From the NCBI GenBank assembly GCA_023394955.1, contig JAEWZY010000028.1, positions 13,927 to 77,926 on the forward strand: a stretch of DNA of 64,000 nt, given 5' to 3'. Origin of the DNA: Bacillota bacterium. GTDB lineage: Bacteria > Bacillota > UBA4882 > UBA8346. The notes below the pieces were generated by a model. That model was not told the origin of the DNA, ran no database searches, and worked only from the letters and a program-made list of their open reading frames with translations. A program made the translations under genes and the position numbers. Shown here one piece after another: positions 1-9,096 of the stretch; within the stretch, counting starts at the first letter, position 1, and each line of letters opens with the position of its first letter.

Positions 1-2
1 AG

Positions 3-596
3 GGTATTTTTATCCAAAGCGACATCTCGGTTGCCGCCGACGCCGAAAGAATGATTAAAGAAACTATTAAAGCTTTTGGTAGAGTAGATATCTTGGTTAA
101 CAACGCCGGGATTATCGTGCCGGGCAGGGTCGACAACATTGGCGAGGAAGACATTGATAAAGTTTTAAGGGTAAATGTCAAAGGGGTGTTTTTAGTATCG
201 AAATATGCGGTTTTGGAAATGAAAAAGGCTGGTGGCGGGGTCATTGTCAACATCGCTTCAGTGGCGGCATTAAAAGGAATCGCCGACCGGAGCGCCTATT
301 CAGCCTCGAAAGGGGCGGTACTTTCACTTACCAGGGCTATGGCCACCGATTATATTAGAGATAACATTAGAGCAAATTGTGTTTGTCCCGGCACCACCTA
401 TACACCGGCGCTAGAGGAGAGGATGCGGACGCTCCCGGATCCGGAAGCGGCGCGGGCGGCTTTTATCGCCAGGCAACCGATGGGACGTTTGGGGAAAGAT
501 GAAGAAATAGCTCAAGCCATATTGTTCGCCGCTTGCGATGAAGCATCATATATGAACGGCAGTATTATTTCTATAGATGGCGGAGCGTTACTATAG
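3..596 (+). CDS. Short-chain dehydrogenase/reductase (SDR), 5' end outside window
   Basis: NAD(P)-dependent oxidoreductase of the classical SDR family; the substrate cannot be told. The reading frame is already open at the first bases of the window, so the N-terminal nucleotide-binding glycine motif is missing; the first internal ATG is at 51. Visible SDR landmarks are the NNAG motif after a V-D-I-L-V strand, the catalytic Ser in an N-I-A-S segment, and the catalytic Tyr/Lys pair in YSASK. A C-terminal SIDGGALL tail is typical of FabG-like members. It stands alone ahead of a 426-base gap. Family assignment is firm; the substrate is unknown. Confidence 0.9.
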   Translation, partial: GIFIQSDISVAADAERMIKETIKAFGRVDILVNNAGIIVPGRVDNIGEEDIDKVLRVNVKGVFLVSKYAVLEMKKAGGGVIVNIASVAALKGIADRSAYSASKGAVLSLTRAMATDYIRDNIRANCVCPGTTYTPALEERMRTLPDPEAARAAFIARQPMGRLGKDEEIAQAILFAACDEASYMNGSIISIDGGALL

Positions 597-1022
597 GATT
601 TTATCCTAATTTCAAGATTCAGGCGGTTCCCGGTGAGAATTGTAATTAGGCTTGCAACGGAGAGCGTTTTAGCTCACGTTATTTTTTTATGTTGAAAAGG
701 ATAGCTAGTCGTCTGATTTGCTTTCTCGTAATAAATTATTTAAAGTTTTTAGGTAAGGGATTCAAACAAATCAATTTTAGACAATAGAAGAATCTATTCT
801 GTATTTGGCTATATAAAATTTGATAAATTTGGATTAAACAGAATATACCTTCAGGATAATCTGAAGTTAACCGAAAATTAAAATGGAACGAGAAAATATA
901 ATGCGGTTTTATCAAAAAAATTGTCGATATTAAGTATGTAATCATTACCGTTTAACTTTATTTTTATATTGAGAATATTAGGATCTTAGGCATGTTAATT
1001 ATGAGAAGGAGCGAATAAAAAA
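597..1022. other. AT-rich intergenic region
   Basis: About 425 bases between the SDR gene and the chemoreceptor. I see no convincing gene, RNA or repeat. The only functional signal is the ribosome binding site AGAAGGAG (about 1004-1011) serving the ATG at 1023. The promoter of the chemoreceptor gene presumably lies here, but I could not place a convincing -35/-10 pair. Confidence 0.5.
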
Positions 1023-3083
1023 ATGAAGCCTCGGAAATTTACCAAAAATAGAAAGCCCATCAAGAACATGTCTAAGTCAAGGCGGTTTAAGAATATAAAA
1101 ATGAAATATAAACTTTTGACAGTAATCTGGGTAGTGGGTTTGATTCCCATGATCGTGGTTGCGGGGATTGCGACTGTTATCGGAGTGAGGACCCTGGAAG
1201 CAGGGACTAAATCCAAATTAAGCGTTTATGCTGAGAATAAACATCAGATGGTGGTAGAATGGTTTAAAAACCAGAATACATACATCCAAACACTAGCCAG
1301 TTCGGAAGAGGTTATTGGCGCTCTCAAAACGTACAGCGCGAGAGGGCAGGAGTGGACCGGAAGAAGTCAAGCCCTTGAGCAAATGTTAACCTTCACCAAA
1401 GTCAGGAATAATTACGCTGATATGTTTGTTGCCGATACCAGTGGAAAGATTATTTTAAGCACTATCCCCGAGAATAAAGACAAGCAACTGTCTCCCGATG
1501 ACTTGCTCGTAATAATTGCCGGGGGAGCGGGGTTTGACAGAATGACCTACTTTGAGTCGGAAGATCGTTTGGGAATATTGATGGGTACAACGGTCAGACA
1601 GGGCTCTGATAGTTCCCAAGGGCTCGGGTTTTTCGGGGTTTATTTGTCAATGGATCAGATTAATGACATGTTAAGCAATGGGCTGGATAGTATCGGAAAG
1701 AGCGCAAATGCTTATTTGATTGATTCCGACCGTAAGTTATTGTCGCTGCCGCGATTAGGCGATGGATTTGATATCAATAAAACGATATTAGACAATGATG
1801 GAGCTAATAAACTAAGTGCTTCCTTATCAGTTATGCAAGTCGCCTATAAAGAAACAATGGGTTATTATAATCCAATTACTAAAAAAAACGTCTTGGCTAG
1901 TTTATCGGTGATGTGGATCTCTGGAAAAACGATTGGGGTTATTATCGAGGTTGATCAAAACGAAGCGTATGGGCCTATTTTGGGGATGCTTCAGATGACT
2001 GGCGTCGTTATTTTGATATTTATCGTTTTACAATTGATTTTGGGATCGAACTTTGCTAAAACCATAGCATTACCCCTTAATGCTATGGTTTCGAATATTA
2101 AATTAATTGCCGGAGGAGATCTAACCATCCGGGTTACGGAGGATGGCAAAGATGAGATTGGAGAGATGGCTACGTCCCTTAATCAAATGTTGGAAAATCT
2201 ATCTCAAATAGTTCACCAAATTTCCGATAGCGGACACTCGGTCCGAAATTCATCCCAACAGATTGCCTCTGTTAGTCAGGATTTGTCGGAACGAACCCAG
2301 GAACAAGCTGCGACTTTGGAAGAGGTTGCAGCGACCATTGAAGAAGTGAGTTGCTCAGTTTCACAAGCGGCGGCAAACTCCGACCAAGCTGACAAAATTT
2401 CCAAGCTGACTATGGATGCTGTATTAAGCGGTGAGGGTTCGATTGCGGAAACTAGGGAAGCAATGGCGCAATTGCAACAAAGCAGCCGACAGATCGAAGA
2501 AATAATCCAAGTCGTCAACGATCTGGCGTTTCAGACCAATCTTCTAGCTCTTAATGCCGCTATTGAAGCAGCCCGCGCCGGTGAACAAGGACGCGGATTC
2601 GCTGTGGTCGCGACCGAAGTCCGTAACTTAGCGCGACGCTCCGCTGAATCCGCTAAAGAGATTGAAACATTGATCAAAGAAAGCATTAATAAAGTGGAGA
2701 ACGGTACCTCCCAAGTCCAACAATCGTCGCAAATGTTAAAACAGATTATTGATAATACTAAACAAACTGCCGATGTCATTGCCGAAGTTGCGTTAGCCAT
2801 GAAGGAACAAGCCTTATCGGCGCAACAGGTACAAGTCTCAATCGAACAATTGAACCAGGTAACACAGCAAAATGCGGCGATAGTCGAGGAAATGTCTGCT
2901 TCCAGCCAATTGCTGAACTTAGAAGCCGGTAATCTTAATAATATGGTGAACCAGTTTAAAATAGACTTTCAACCTGAGGAGAGCGTTCCTGCGGATAATC
3001 CGGAACCGTTGCCGCTGATTACCGACGAGGCTTTACCGGTAACAACCGATGAATTTCAGGGGGATGATTGGTCCAAGTTTTAA
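1023..3083 (+). CDS. Methyl-accepting chemotaxis protein (Cache-type sensor)
   Basis: Transmembrane chemoreceptor that passes ligand signals to CheA/CheW. The 686 residues read as a basic N-terminus, a first membrane span at about 31-53, a large extracytoplasmic domain of about 270 residues (size and layout fit a double-Cache sensor), a second span at about 322-342, a HAMP linker to about 395, then the long signalling coiled coil. The highly conserved hairpin tip (FQTNLLALNAAIEAARAGEQ) starts near residue 503. The last residues, DWSKF, resemble the C-terminal aromatic pentapeptide that tethers CheR/CheB in some receptors. The start is set by AGAAGGAG about 12 bases upstream. The ligand cannot be inferred. 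No che genes adjoin it. Confidence 0.93.
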   Translation: MKPRKFTKNRKPIKNMSKSRRFKNIKMKYKLLTVIWVVGLIPMIVVAGIATVIGVRTLEAGTKSKLSVYAENKHQMVVEWFKNQNTYIQTLASSEEVIGALKTYSARGQEWTGRSQALEQMLTFTKVRNNYADMFVADTSGKIILSTIPENKDKQLSPDDLLVIIAGGAGFDRMTYFESEDRLGILMGTTVRQGSDSSQGLGFFGVYLSMDQINDMLSNGLDSIGKSANAYLIDSDRKLLSLPRLGDGFDINKTILDNDGANKLSASLSVMQVAYKETMGYYNPITKKNVLASLSVMWISGKTIGVIIEVDQNEAYGPILGMLQMTGVVILIFIVLQLILGSNFAKTIALPLNAMVSNIKLIAGGDLTIRVTEDGKDEIGEMATSLNQMLENLSQIVHQISDSGHSVRNSSQQIASVSQDLSERTQEQAATLEEVAATIEEVSCSVSQAAANSDQADKISKLTMDAVLSGEGSIAETREAMAQLQQSSRQIEEIIQVVNDLAFQTNLLALNAAIEAARAGEQGRGFAVVATEVRNLARRSAESAKEIETLIKESINKVENGTSQVQQSSQMLKQIIDNTKQTADVIAEVALAMKEQALSAQQVQVSIEQLNQVTQQNAAIVEEMSASSQLLNLEAGNLNNMVNQFKIDFQPEESVPADNPEPLPLITDEALPVTTDEFQGDDWSKF

Positions 3084-3151
3084 GCGAATTTTATTTTAAA
3101 AACTTGCCTTATAGATAAAGTTGAGATAGAATAAAATATATTAAATTTGAA

Positions 3152-3262
3152 GGCCTTCAGGACTCGGTGTAATTCCGAACCGGCGGTAAAGCCCGCGAGC
3201 CGTGAAAACGGCAGATTTGGTGAGATTCCAAAGCCGACAGTACAGTCTGGATGGAAGAAGGG
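3152..3262 (+). promoter_or_regulatory. FMN riboswitch (RFN element)
   Basis: All conserved RFN blocks are present in order: the P1 arm CCTTC, a CGGTGTAATTCCG hairpin, CCGGCGGTAAAGCCCGCGAG, a variable arm, GATTTGGTGAGATTCCA, AGCCGACAGTACAGTCTGG, and a closing GAAGG arm that pairs with the start. It precedes the ribD-ribE-ribBA-ribH operon, the classical target. FMN binding is expected to turn the operon off through the terminator just downstream. Confidence 0.96.
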
Positions 3263-3291
3263 TTTTATAACTTTCGGTATAACCCTGAAGG

Positions 3292-3313
3292 GCCGTTTTT
3301 GACGGCTTTTTTT
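3292..3313 (+). terminator. Riboswitch expression-platform terminator
   Basis: GCCGT and ACGGC form a short GC-rich stem around TTTTG, followed directly by a run of seven T. It lies about 30 bases after the RFN aptamer. A second hairpin (about 3260-3286, GGGTT.../...AACCC) sits between aptamer and terminator and is a candidate alternative pairing partner. This arrangement supports control by transcription termination rather than by hiding the ribosome binding site. Confidence 0.8.
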
Positions 3314-3471
3314 CTATTTTTTGGCCAATGGTTTTCCACATTTCGCGCTCCGGGTTTTGCGTGGAGTGTTGAACATGAAATGCGGAACATGGTATTCTCG
3401 AATCAGCGGGACAGAAATAACGAAAGAGCGTGGAACTCGGAACGAGACACCCTCGAATCAAGTAGAAAGTA
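3314..3471 (+). other. ribD leader spacer of low-complexity, repeat-like DNA
   Basis: About 158 bases between the riboswitch terminator and ribD. The DNA recycles short words such as TTCCAC, GCGTGGA, CGGAAC and GGAAC, with partly self-complementary blocks (CATTTC against GAAATG) and two copies of CTCGAATCA at 3396 and 3452. I see no gene. It resembles the degenerate filler repeats found in some Clostridia-related genomes. Its length places the ribD start far from the terminator. Confidence 0.4.
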
Positions 3472-4593
3472 GTGAAATTTTTGAACCAAGATTTAATCTT
3501 CATGAAACGCGCTTTGGATCTGAGCAAAAAAGGCCAGTGTTTAACTTGCCCCAATCCGATGGTGGGAGCGGTGGTCGTTAAAGACGGGCAGATTATCGGT
3601 GAAGGTTGGCACCGTGGTCCCGGTCTTCCCCACGCTGAGATTGAGGCTTTGAAGGATTGCCGGGCCGATCCTAAGGGAGCGACTATGTATGTAACCCTTG
3701 AACCGTGCAATCATTACGGTAGGACCCCGCCCTGCAGTGAGGCTATTATCAAAGCTGGTATTGGGGAAGTCATATACGCGATCTCCGATCCGAACCCGGC
3801 AGCCGAAGGAGGAGCGGAACGCCTCCGGCGGGCGGGAGTTAAAACCCGAACTGGTTTGGGAAGGAAGGAAGCTCTCGAGCTTAATCGGAAATTTTTACAT
3901 TTCTGTTTAACCGGCCGGCCTTGGGTGATTATAAAAGCGGCCATGAGTTTGGATGGAAAGATCGCTACCGCCGGCGGGGAATCCCAGTGGATCACCAATG
4001 AGCGTTCCCGAAAATTCGTCCATAAGCTTAGGGCGGAAGTGAACTCGGTTTTGGTGGGGAGCGGAACTTTACTCGCCGATGATCCCCAACTAACTAACCG
4101 GATGTTTAAGGCTTCAACCCGCCAACCACTCAAAGTTTTGCTGGATAGCAAATTGCAAGTGACGCCGGAACACCGGATTATTGGAGAACAACCGGAGGAT
4201 TTGATCGTATTTTGCACAGCTGAAGCCCAGTTGGATAAGGAAGAGAAACTGCGTAGTTTGGGAGTGAGGATCATCCGCCAAGAGACTACCGGAATGGTAA
4301 ATTTGGAGGAAGCTTTGGCGTCGTTGAGTGAGTTAGGTGTCCAATCGGCACTGGTGGAAGGCGGCAGTTCGGTTTTCACTTCTTTTTGGGAATTGGGACT
4401 AGTTAACGAATACTATTTATTTTACGGTCCGTTCTTAATCGGCGGGGATCTAGCTCCGGGAGCGCTCCGGGGACGGGGAATAAAATCTCTAGCCGCGGCG
4501 GAACGTTTAAAGGTTGAATCCGTTAAGAAACTTGGAACCGATATTCTGGTCCACGCTTATAAGGAGGAACTTCAAGGTTGTTTACCGGTTTAA
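3472..4593 (+). CDS. ribD: Bifunctional riboflavin deaminase/reductase RibD
   Basis: Catalyses two steps of riboflavin synthesis: deamination of the GTP-derived diaminopyrimidine, then reduction of its ribose side chain. The N-terminal deaminase domain carries the zinc/catalytic set: H54-A-E56, C79 in EPCNHYGRTPPC, and C88. The C-terminal half, from about residue 145 (AAMSLDGKIA), is the RibD reductase domain. 373 residues is normal for the family. The start taken here is GTG at 3472, which gives the usual N-terminal extension before MKRALDLSKKG; its ribosome binding site is weak. ATG at 3502 is the alternative. First gene of the FMN-controlled operon; its end overlaps ribE. Confidence 0.95.
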   Translation: MKFLNQDLIFMKRALDLSKKGQCLTCPNPMVGAVVVKDGQIIGEGWHRGPGLPHAEIEALKDCRADPKGATMYVTLEPCNHYGRTPPCSEAIIKAGIGEVIYAISDPNPAAEGGAERLRRAGVKTRTGLGRKEALELNRKFLHFCLTGRPWVIIKAAMSLDGKIATAGGESQWITNERSRKFVHKLRAEVNSVLVGSGTLLADDPQLTNRMFKASTRQPLKVLLDSKLQVTPEHRIIGEQPEDLIVFCTAEAQLDKEEKLRSLGVRIIRQETTGMVNLEEALASLSELGVQSALVEGGSSVFTSFWELGLVNEYYLFYGPFLIGGDLAPGALRGRGIKSLAAAERLKVESVKKLGTDILVHAYKEELQGCLPV

Positions 4594-5210
4594 TCAGGGA
4601 CATCGGCAAGGTCCTGGAACGGAAGAATACCCAGTCCAGCGCTTTGTTAAAGATTGAGACAGCTTTAATTAAAGAAATAAACTTGGGGGATAGTATCGCC
4701 GTTAACGGAGTATGCCTTACCGCTTCGATGCTGGGCGATACTTGGTTCTCCGCTGATGTGATGCCGGAGACCTGGAAAGCTACTAATTTATCAAGTTTAA
4801 CACCGGGGGACCGGGTCAACTTGGAACCGGCGCTGGCTGCCGGAGACAGGTTTGGCGGCCATCTGGTCAGCGGCCATGTGGACGGAGTCGGACGGATTAG
4901 AAGCATCGGTAAAGAAGCTAACGCCCTTATTTTTACTATTGCCGTACCGCAGGAATTAACGAAGTTTATCGCTCCCAAAGGATCAATCGGAGTAAATGGA
5001 GTAAGCTTGACTGTTCAGGGTATTACCGGCGCCATAATGATGATTTCATTGATCCCTCACACGGTCAAGGATACTAATCTCCAACACATAAAGATCGGGG
5101 ATCCGGTCAATATCGAAGTTGACATGATGGCCCGACAGTTGTTGAAATTAGTTGGGAACCCGACCGAAGGGATTACCGAAGAATTCCTGGAAAGGCACGG
5201 TTTTAAATAA
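4578..5210 (+). CDS. ribE: Riboflavin synthase, alpha chain
   Basis: Dismutates two molecules of 6,7-dimethyl-8-ribityllumazine into riboflavin. The 210 residues contain two lumazine-binding barrels: the first begins MFTGLI and carries GDSIAVNGVCLT; the second begins HLVSGHVDGVG and carries GSIGVNGVSLTV. The start is TTG at 4578, fixed by the canonical MFTGLI beginning and by AAGGAGG at 4561-4567. The gene overlaps the end of ribD by 16 bases, so translation is probably coupled. Confidence 0.96.
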   Translation: MFTGLIRDIGKVLERKNTQSSALLKIETALIKEINLGDSIAVNGVCLTASMLGDTWFSADVMPETWKATNLSSLTPGDRVNLEPALAAGDRFGGHLVSGHVDGVGRIRSIGKEANALIFTIAVPQELTKFIAPKGSIGVNGVSLTVQGITGAIMMISLIPHTVKDTNLQHIKIGDPVNIEVDMMARQLLKLVGNPTEGITEEFLERHGFK

Positions 5211-5239
5211 ACCCTTATTTAATTTAGGAGGGATGTCGG

Positions 5240-6454
5240 ATGAACACTGTTAAAGAAGCGATTGATGATATCCGCGCCGGAAAGATGGTGATCGCGGTCG
5301 ATGATGAGGACCGGGAGAATGAGGGCGATCTGATTATGGCCGCCGAAAAGGTGACCCCGGAAGCGGTTAATTTCATTGTCAAAAATGCCCGTGGTTTGTT
5401 ATGCGTAGCGATTACCCCGGATCGGGCCGGAGAATTGGAATTGCCTTTAATGGTCACCAATAATACCGAGTATATGAGAACGGCTTTTACCGTATCGGTA
5501 GATCATAAGAGCGTGACTACAGGGATCTCCGCCTTGGAAAGGGGTGTAACCATTAAAGCTTTATCCAATCCCGAATCTAAAGCGGAGGAATTTCTAAGGC
5601 CGGGGCATATATTCCCGTTAATCGCCCGAAACGGAGGGGTTATGGTTAGGGCCGGACATACGGAGGCCGCAACTGACCTAGCCCGGCTGGCGGGGTTAAA
5701 TCCGGCGGGTGTAATTTGCGAGATCATGAACGAGGACGGCACGATGGCCCGTCGTCCCGACTTGGAGTCATTCAGCGCAACTCACGGTTTAAAAATGGTT
5801 AGTGTCGCCGACCTTATTTCTTATCGTAGTAATCAGGAAAAACTAGTAAAACGCGAAGCAGAGACTTTAATGCCCAATAAATTTGGTAATTTTAAACTTT
5901 ATGCCTATTCTACACTCTACTGTAACCAAGAACATCTTGCGCTGGTATTAGGCGAACCAGAAGAATTAATGGATAAAGCCCCATTAGTCAGGGTTCATTC
6001 CGAATGTTTAACCGGGGACGCTTTTGGTTCCTTTCGTTGTGATTGCGGCGAGCAACTGGAAAAATCGATGGAAATGATCGCCGCTGAAGGAACGGGTATT
6101 GTCCTCTATTTACGTCAAGAAGGCCGTGGTATCGGCCTGTTAAATAAGATGAAAGCTTATCAATTGCAGGATCACGGTTTAGATACGGTTGAGGCCAACG
6201 TTCGTCTGGGTTTTGCTCCTGATTTGCGGGATTATGGAATCGGAGTTCAAATTTTACGGGATTTGGGTTTGACTAAGATCAGGCTTTTGACTAACAATCC
6301 CCGAAAGTTAGTGGGACTGAGCGGCCATGGTTTGGAAATTACGGAGCGGGTCCCAATACAGATTAAACCACGACCGACCAATCAGTTTTATTTGGAAACC
6401 AAGCAAAAGAAGATGGGACATTTGTTGGAGGAGGAAAAAAATGAGAATAATTGA
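5240..6454 (+). CDS. ribBA: Bifunctional DHBP synthase / GTP cyclohydrolase II
   Basis: Supplies both precursors of riboflavin. The N-terminal half (about 1-202) is 3,4-dihydroxy-2-butanone-4-phosphate synthase, with the acidic metal-binding stretch DDEDRENEGD near residue 22. The C-terminal half (about 205-404) is GTP cyclohydrolase II, with zinc-binding cysteines in SECLTGDAFGSFRCDCGEQL and the RQEGRGIGL motif. Start ATG is preceded by AGGAGGGA. The end overlaps ribH by 14 bases. Confidence 0.96.
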   Translation: MNTVKEAIDDIRAGKMVIAVDDEDRENEGDLIMAAEKVTPEAVNFIVKNARGLLCVAITPDRAGELELPLMVTNNTEYMRTAFTVSVDHKSVTTGISALERGVTIKALSNPESKAEEFLRPGHIFPLIARNGGVMVRAGHTEAATDLARLAGLNPAGVICEIMNEDGTMARRPDLESFSATHGLKMVSVADLISYRSNQEKLVKREAETLMPNKFGNFKLYAYSTLYCNQEHLALVLGEPEELMDKAPLVRVHSECLTGDAFGSFRCDCGEQLEKSMEMIAAEGTGIVLYLRQEGRGIGLLNKMKAYQLQDHGLDTVEANVRLGFAPDLRDYGIGVQILRDLGLTKIRLLTNNPRKLVGLSGHGLEITERVPIQIKPRPTNQFYLETKQKKMGHLLEEEKNENN

Positions 6455-6908
6455 GGGGCATTTAAACGGAGCCGGTCTAAAATTTGCCGTTATTATCAGC
6501 CGGTTCAATCACTTCATCACCGGACATTTACTTGATGGAACCGAAGACGCTTTGAAACGCCATGGTGTATCTGATGATGACATCACAGTAGTTTGGGTGC
6601 CGGGGGCTTTTGAAATTCCTTTAGTCGCCAAAAAGTTGGCCGAATCTGGAGAATATAACGGGGTAATTTGTTTAGGGGCCGTAATCCGAGGGTCAACACC
6701 TCACTTTGACTATGTAGCCGCTGAGGTTTCTAAGGGAGTAGCCGCCATAGGGCTTGATACCGGAGTTCCGGTAGTATTTGGAGTAATCACTACCGATAAC
6801 ATCGAACAAGCTATTGAACGGGCCGGCGCCAAGAGTGGGAATAAAGGTTGGGATGCTGCTTTGACCGCATTAGAATTGGCGGACTTGAACCGAAAAATTA
6901 ATTGTTAA
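6441..6908 (+). CDS. ribH: 6,7-dimethyl-8-ribityllumazine synthase
   Basis: Condenses the ribityl pyrimidine with DHBP to give the lumazine precursor of riboflavin; members form icosahedral or pentameric shells. 155 residues from ATG 6441, chosen because GGAGGAGG lies just upstream and because the product begins MRIIEGHL as in homologues. An open frame extends further upstream but lies inside ribBA. Motifs are SRFNHFIT, WVPGAFEIP, CLGAVIRGSTPHFDYV and GNKGWDAA. Last gene of the riboflavin operon. Confidence 0.96.
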   Translation: MRIIEGHLNGAGLKFAVIISRFNHFITGHLLDGTEDALKRHGVSDDDITVVWVPGAFEIPLVAKKLAESGEYNGVICLGAVIRGSTPHFDYVAAEVSKGVAAIGLDTGVPVVFGVITTDNIEQAIERAGAKSGNKGWDAALTALELADLNRKINC

Positions 6909-7047
6909 TATTGTTAATAGGGAAGCTTAGTAACGGGCTATTATGAAGTTGTGGAAGTTATTAAATTAAGTTAACAAAGGGAAGTCGTTATGTTAAAATA
7001 AGCATCGAAGTTCTGATTATTTACACCAGAAACACCAGGAGGACCCG

Positions 7048-9096
7048 GTGAAAAGAATTTTAAAGTATGTATACCCATATAAAAATCGGTTTATAGTAGT
7101 ATTCGCAGTTTCATTACTATTAGCGCTTTTGAATCTTTCCCAAGCTTGGCTTATGGGGAGGTTGACTGATGCTATCTTTTATCGGACTAAAGGACTACCG
7201 ATAAGTATTACCTGGGACAAACAGCAAACGAAAGAGATCGCTCTGAACTTGACTGCAGTTAAGGCCTGGGGACCGTCGGCGAAGGATCAGATCATTACCG
7301 AACTCAAACGGTTGGGACTGGGAGCTAAATCTACTAAGATTAAGGATAATGTGGCCTTAATTGAGACGGAAACACCGCAAGGGTTTAACGATGATATACT
7401 GGAATATGCCAGTGTAATCCGGCGGGAACTCCGGCCTAAATTTGGAGAACTTCAGGTCTATGTTTCGGTTCCGGAAAGAAAGGAATCGCTAAACCAGTGG
7501 CTGTTATTCGAGGGGACTTATACGGTTTTTATCATACCCGTAGTTTTGGTTTTGGTTTTCTTTATAACGGGTATCTTTAGGTTTGGGCAGAGTTTCCTCC
7601 TGGGCTCCACCGGGCAAAAAATAATCATGCGGCTTCGTAATGACATTTATCAAAATCTTCAGAGTCTTTCCCTAAGCTATTTTGAGAAGAACACAACTGG
7701 TCAAACCGGTCAACTCATTTCCCGGGTTTTAAGCGATATCGACTCTATCAATTATCTTTTCACTTCGGGGATACAAGATATCATGCTGGAACCGATTATC
7801 ATCTTTATCGGCTTGACTTGGGGGATCATTTTAAACTGGCAATTAACGTTGTTGTTCTTTTTGGTCTTCCCGTTAATGGCCTGGCCGATTAGTTATTTAA
7901 GTAAAAAATTACGCGTGGCCAACAAGGAGATAATGAATAGTACGGCGAGTATTACCGGGGTTTTAGAGGAGACTCTGTCGGGAATCAAAGTTGTAAAGGC
8001 TTTTGGAATGGAAGAGCATGAGATTAAACGTTTTCAACGAGAGACTCGCCAAAATTACTCGAATGCTTTACGCGGATTAAGAATGGGCCAGGTGTTTCAT
8101 CCTTTAATAAACTTTACGGCTTCAATTGCGATTGCGGTTTTTGTGGCTTACGGAGGATATTTGGTAATCAATCAGAATTTGAATCCGGGAGAATTCTTCA
8201 CTTTTAGCTTTTTGATGAGTTCGATAGCTGATCCGATCCGGAAAGTCGGTTCGATTTTCGGACATGTTCCTAAAGCTTTGGCAGCGGCTGATCGGGTTTT
8301 TGAACTATTGGACGAGCGTTCCGAGGTCATCGAAGCGGCTAATCCGGTTGAGCTATCTTTGATCCAAGGAAAAGTAGAATTTGAGAAAGTTTCATTCGCT
8401 TACCAATCAGGTGAGATGGTCTTGAAAGATGTCGACTTAAAAGTGAATCCCGGGGAATTAGTCGCTTTTGTCGGACCGAGCGGCGCCGGAAAAACTACCA
8501 TGATTAACCTAATCGCCAGATTTTATGATCCGGTTTCCGGAAGGATTAAGATTGACGATTATGATTTGCGTAATTTAAAATTAAGCGCTTTTCGGAAGCA
8601 AATGGGGATAGTTCCTCAGGAGACAATTTTGTTTAGAGGGACCATCGCCGAAAATATCGCTTACGGTAATAACGACGCTTCAATGGAAAAGATCATAGCT
8701 GCGGCTAAAGCTGCCAATGCTCATAATTTTATTATGGAGACGCCGGAAGGTTATCAAACTAGGGTTGGTTCCAGAGGGGCCACTCTCTCCGGAGGACAAC
8801 GGCAACGAATTGCAATTGCCAGGGCAATTTTACGGAATCCCCGTATTTTAATCTTAGATGAAGCTACCTCAGCGCTGGATACCGAATCGGAGGTTTTAAT
8901 CCAGGAAGCATTGGAACGCTTGATGAAGAAACGGACTTCATTTGTAATCGCCCACCGGCTGTCAACTATTTTAAGCGCCGACCGAATTGTAGTTATGAAC
9001 CAAGGAAAAATCGTAGAAATTGGCACTCATCAAGAGTTATTGGCTAAGGACGGATTATATGCGAAATTATACCAGACTCAGTTTCGCAATGAATAA
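7048..9096 (+). CDS. ABC exporter (MsbA/LmrA type) with a large extra loop domain
   Basis: Half-transporter with fused membrane and ATPase domains, expected to work as a homodimer. The ATPase has Walker A GPSGAGKTT (about 477-485), the signature LSGGQ (about 581), Walker B ILILDEATSALD and the H-loop IAHRLS. At 682 residues it is about 100 longer than usual. The extra stretch lies between membrane spans 1 and 2 (about residues 45-150) and is charged and soluble-looking with strand/helix alternation, so it should sit outside the cytoplasmic membrane. Start is GTG with AGGAGG upstream. In a genome with lpx/lpt genes an MsbA-like lipid A flippase role is plausible but unproven; drug or lipid export is the alternative. 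Confidence 0.88.
   Translation: MKRILKYVYPYKNRFIVVFAVSLLLALLNLSQAWLMGRLTDAIFYRTKGLPISITWDKQQTKEIALNLTAVKAWGPSAKDQIITELKRLGLGAKSTKIKDNVALIETETPQGFNDDILEYASVIRRELRPKFGELQVYVSVPERKESLNQWLLFEGTYTVFIIPVVLVLVFFITGIFRFGQSFLLGSTGQKIIMRLRNDIYQNLQSLSLSYFEKNTTGQTGQLISRVLSDIDSINYLFTSGIQDIMLEPIIIFIGLTWGIILNWQLTLLFFLVFPLMAWPISYLSKKLRVANKEIMNSTASITGVLEETLSGIKVVKAFGMEEHEIKRFQRETRQNYSNALRGLRMGQVFHPLINFTASIAIAVFVAYGGYLVINQNLNPGEFFTFSFLMSSIADPIRKVGSIFGHVPKALAAADRVFELLDERSEVIEAANPVELSLIQGKVEFEKVSFAYQSGEMVLKDVDLKVNPGELVAFVGPSGAGKTTMINLIARFYDPVSGRIKIDDYDLRNLKLSAFRKQMGIVPQETILFRGTIAENIAYGNNDASMEKIIAAAKAANAHNFIMETPEGYQTRVGSRGATLSGGQRQRIAIARAILRNPRILILDEATSALDTESEVLIQEALERLMKKRTSFVIAHRLSTILSADRIVVMNQGKIVEIGTHQELLAKDGLYAKLYQTQFRNE

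Noticed and set aside
736..945. 69-codon minus-strand frame upstream of the first chemoreceptor
   Set aside because: Low-complexity AT-rich translation, no ribosome binding site, no family resemblance.
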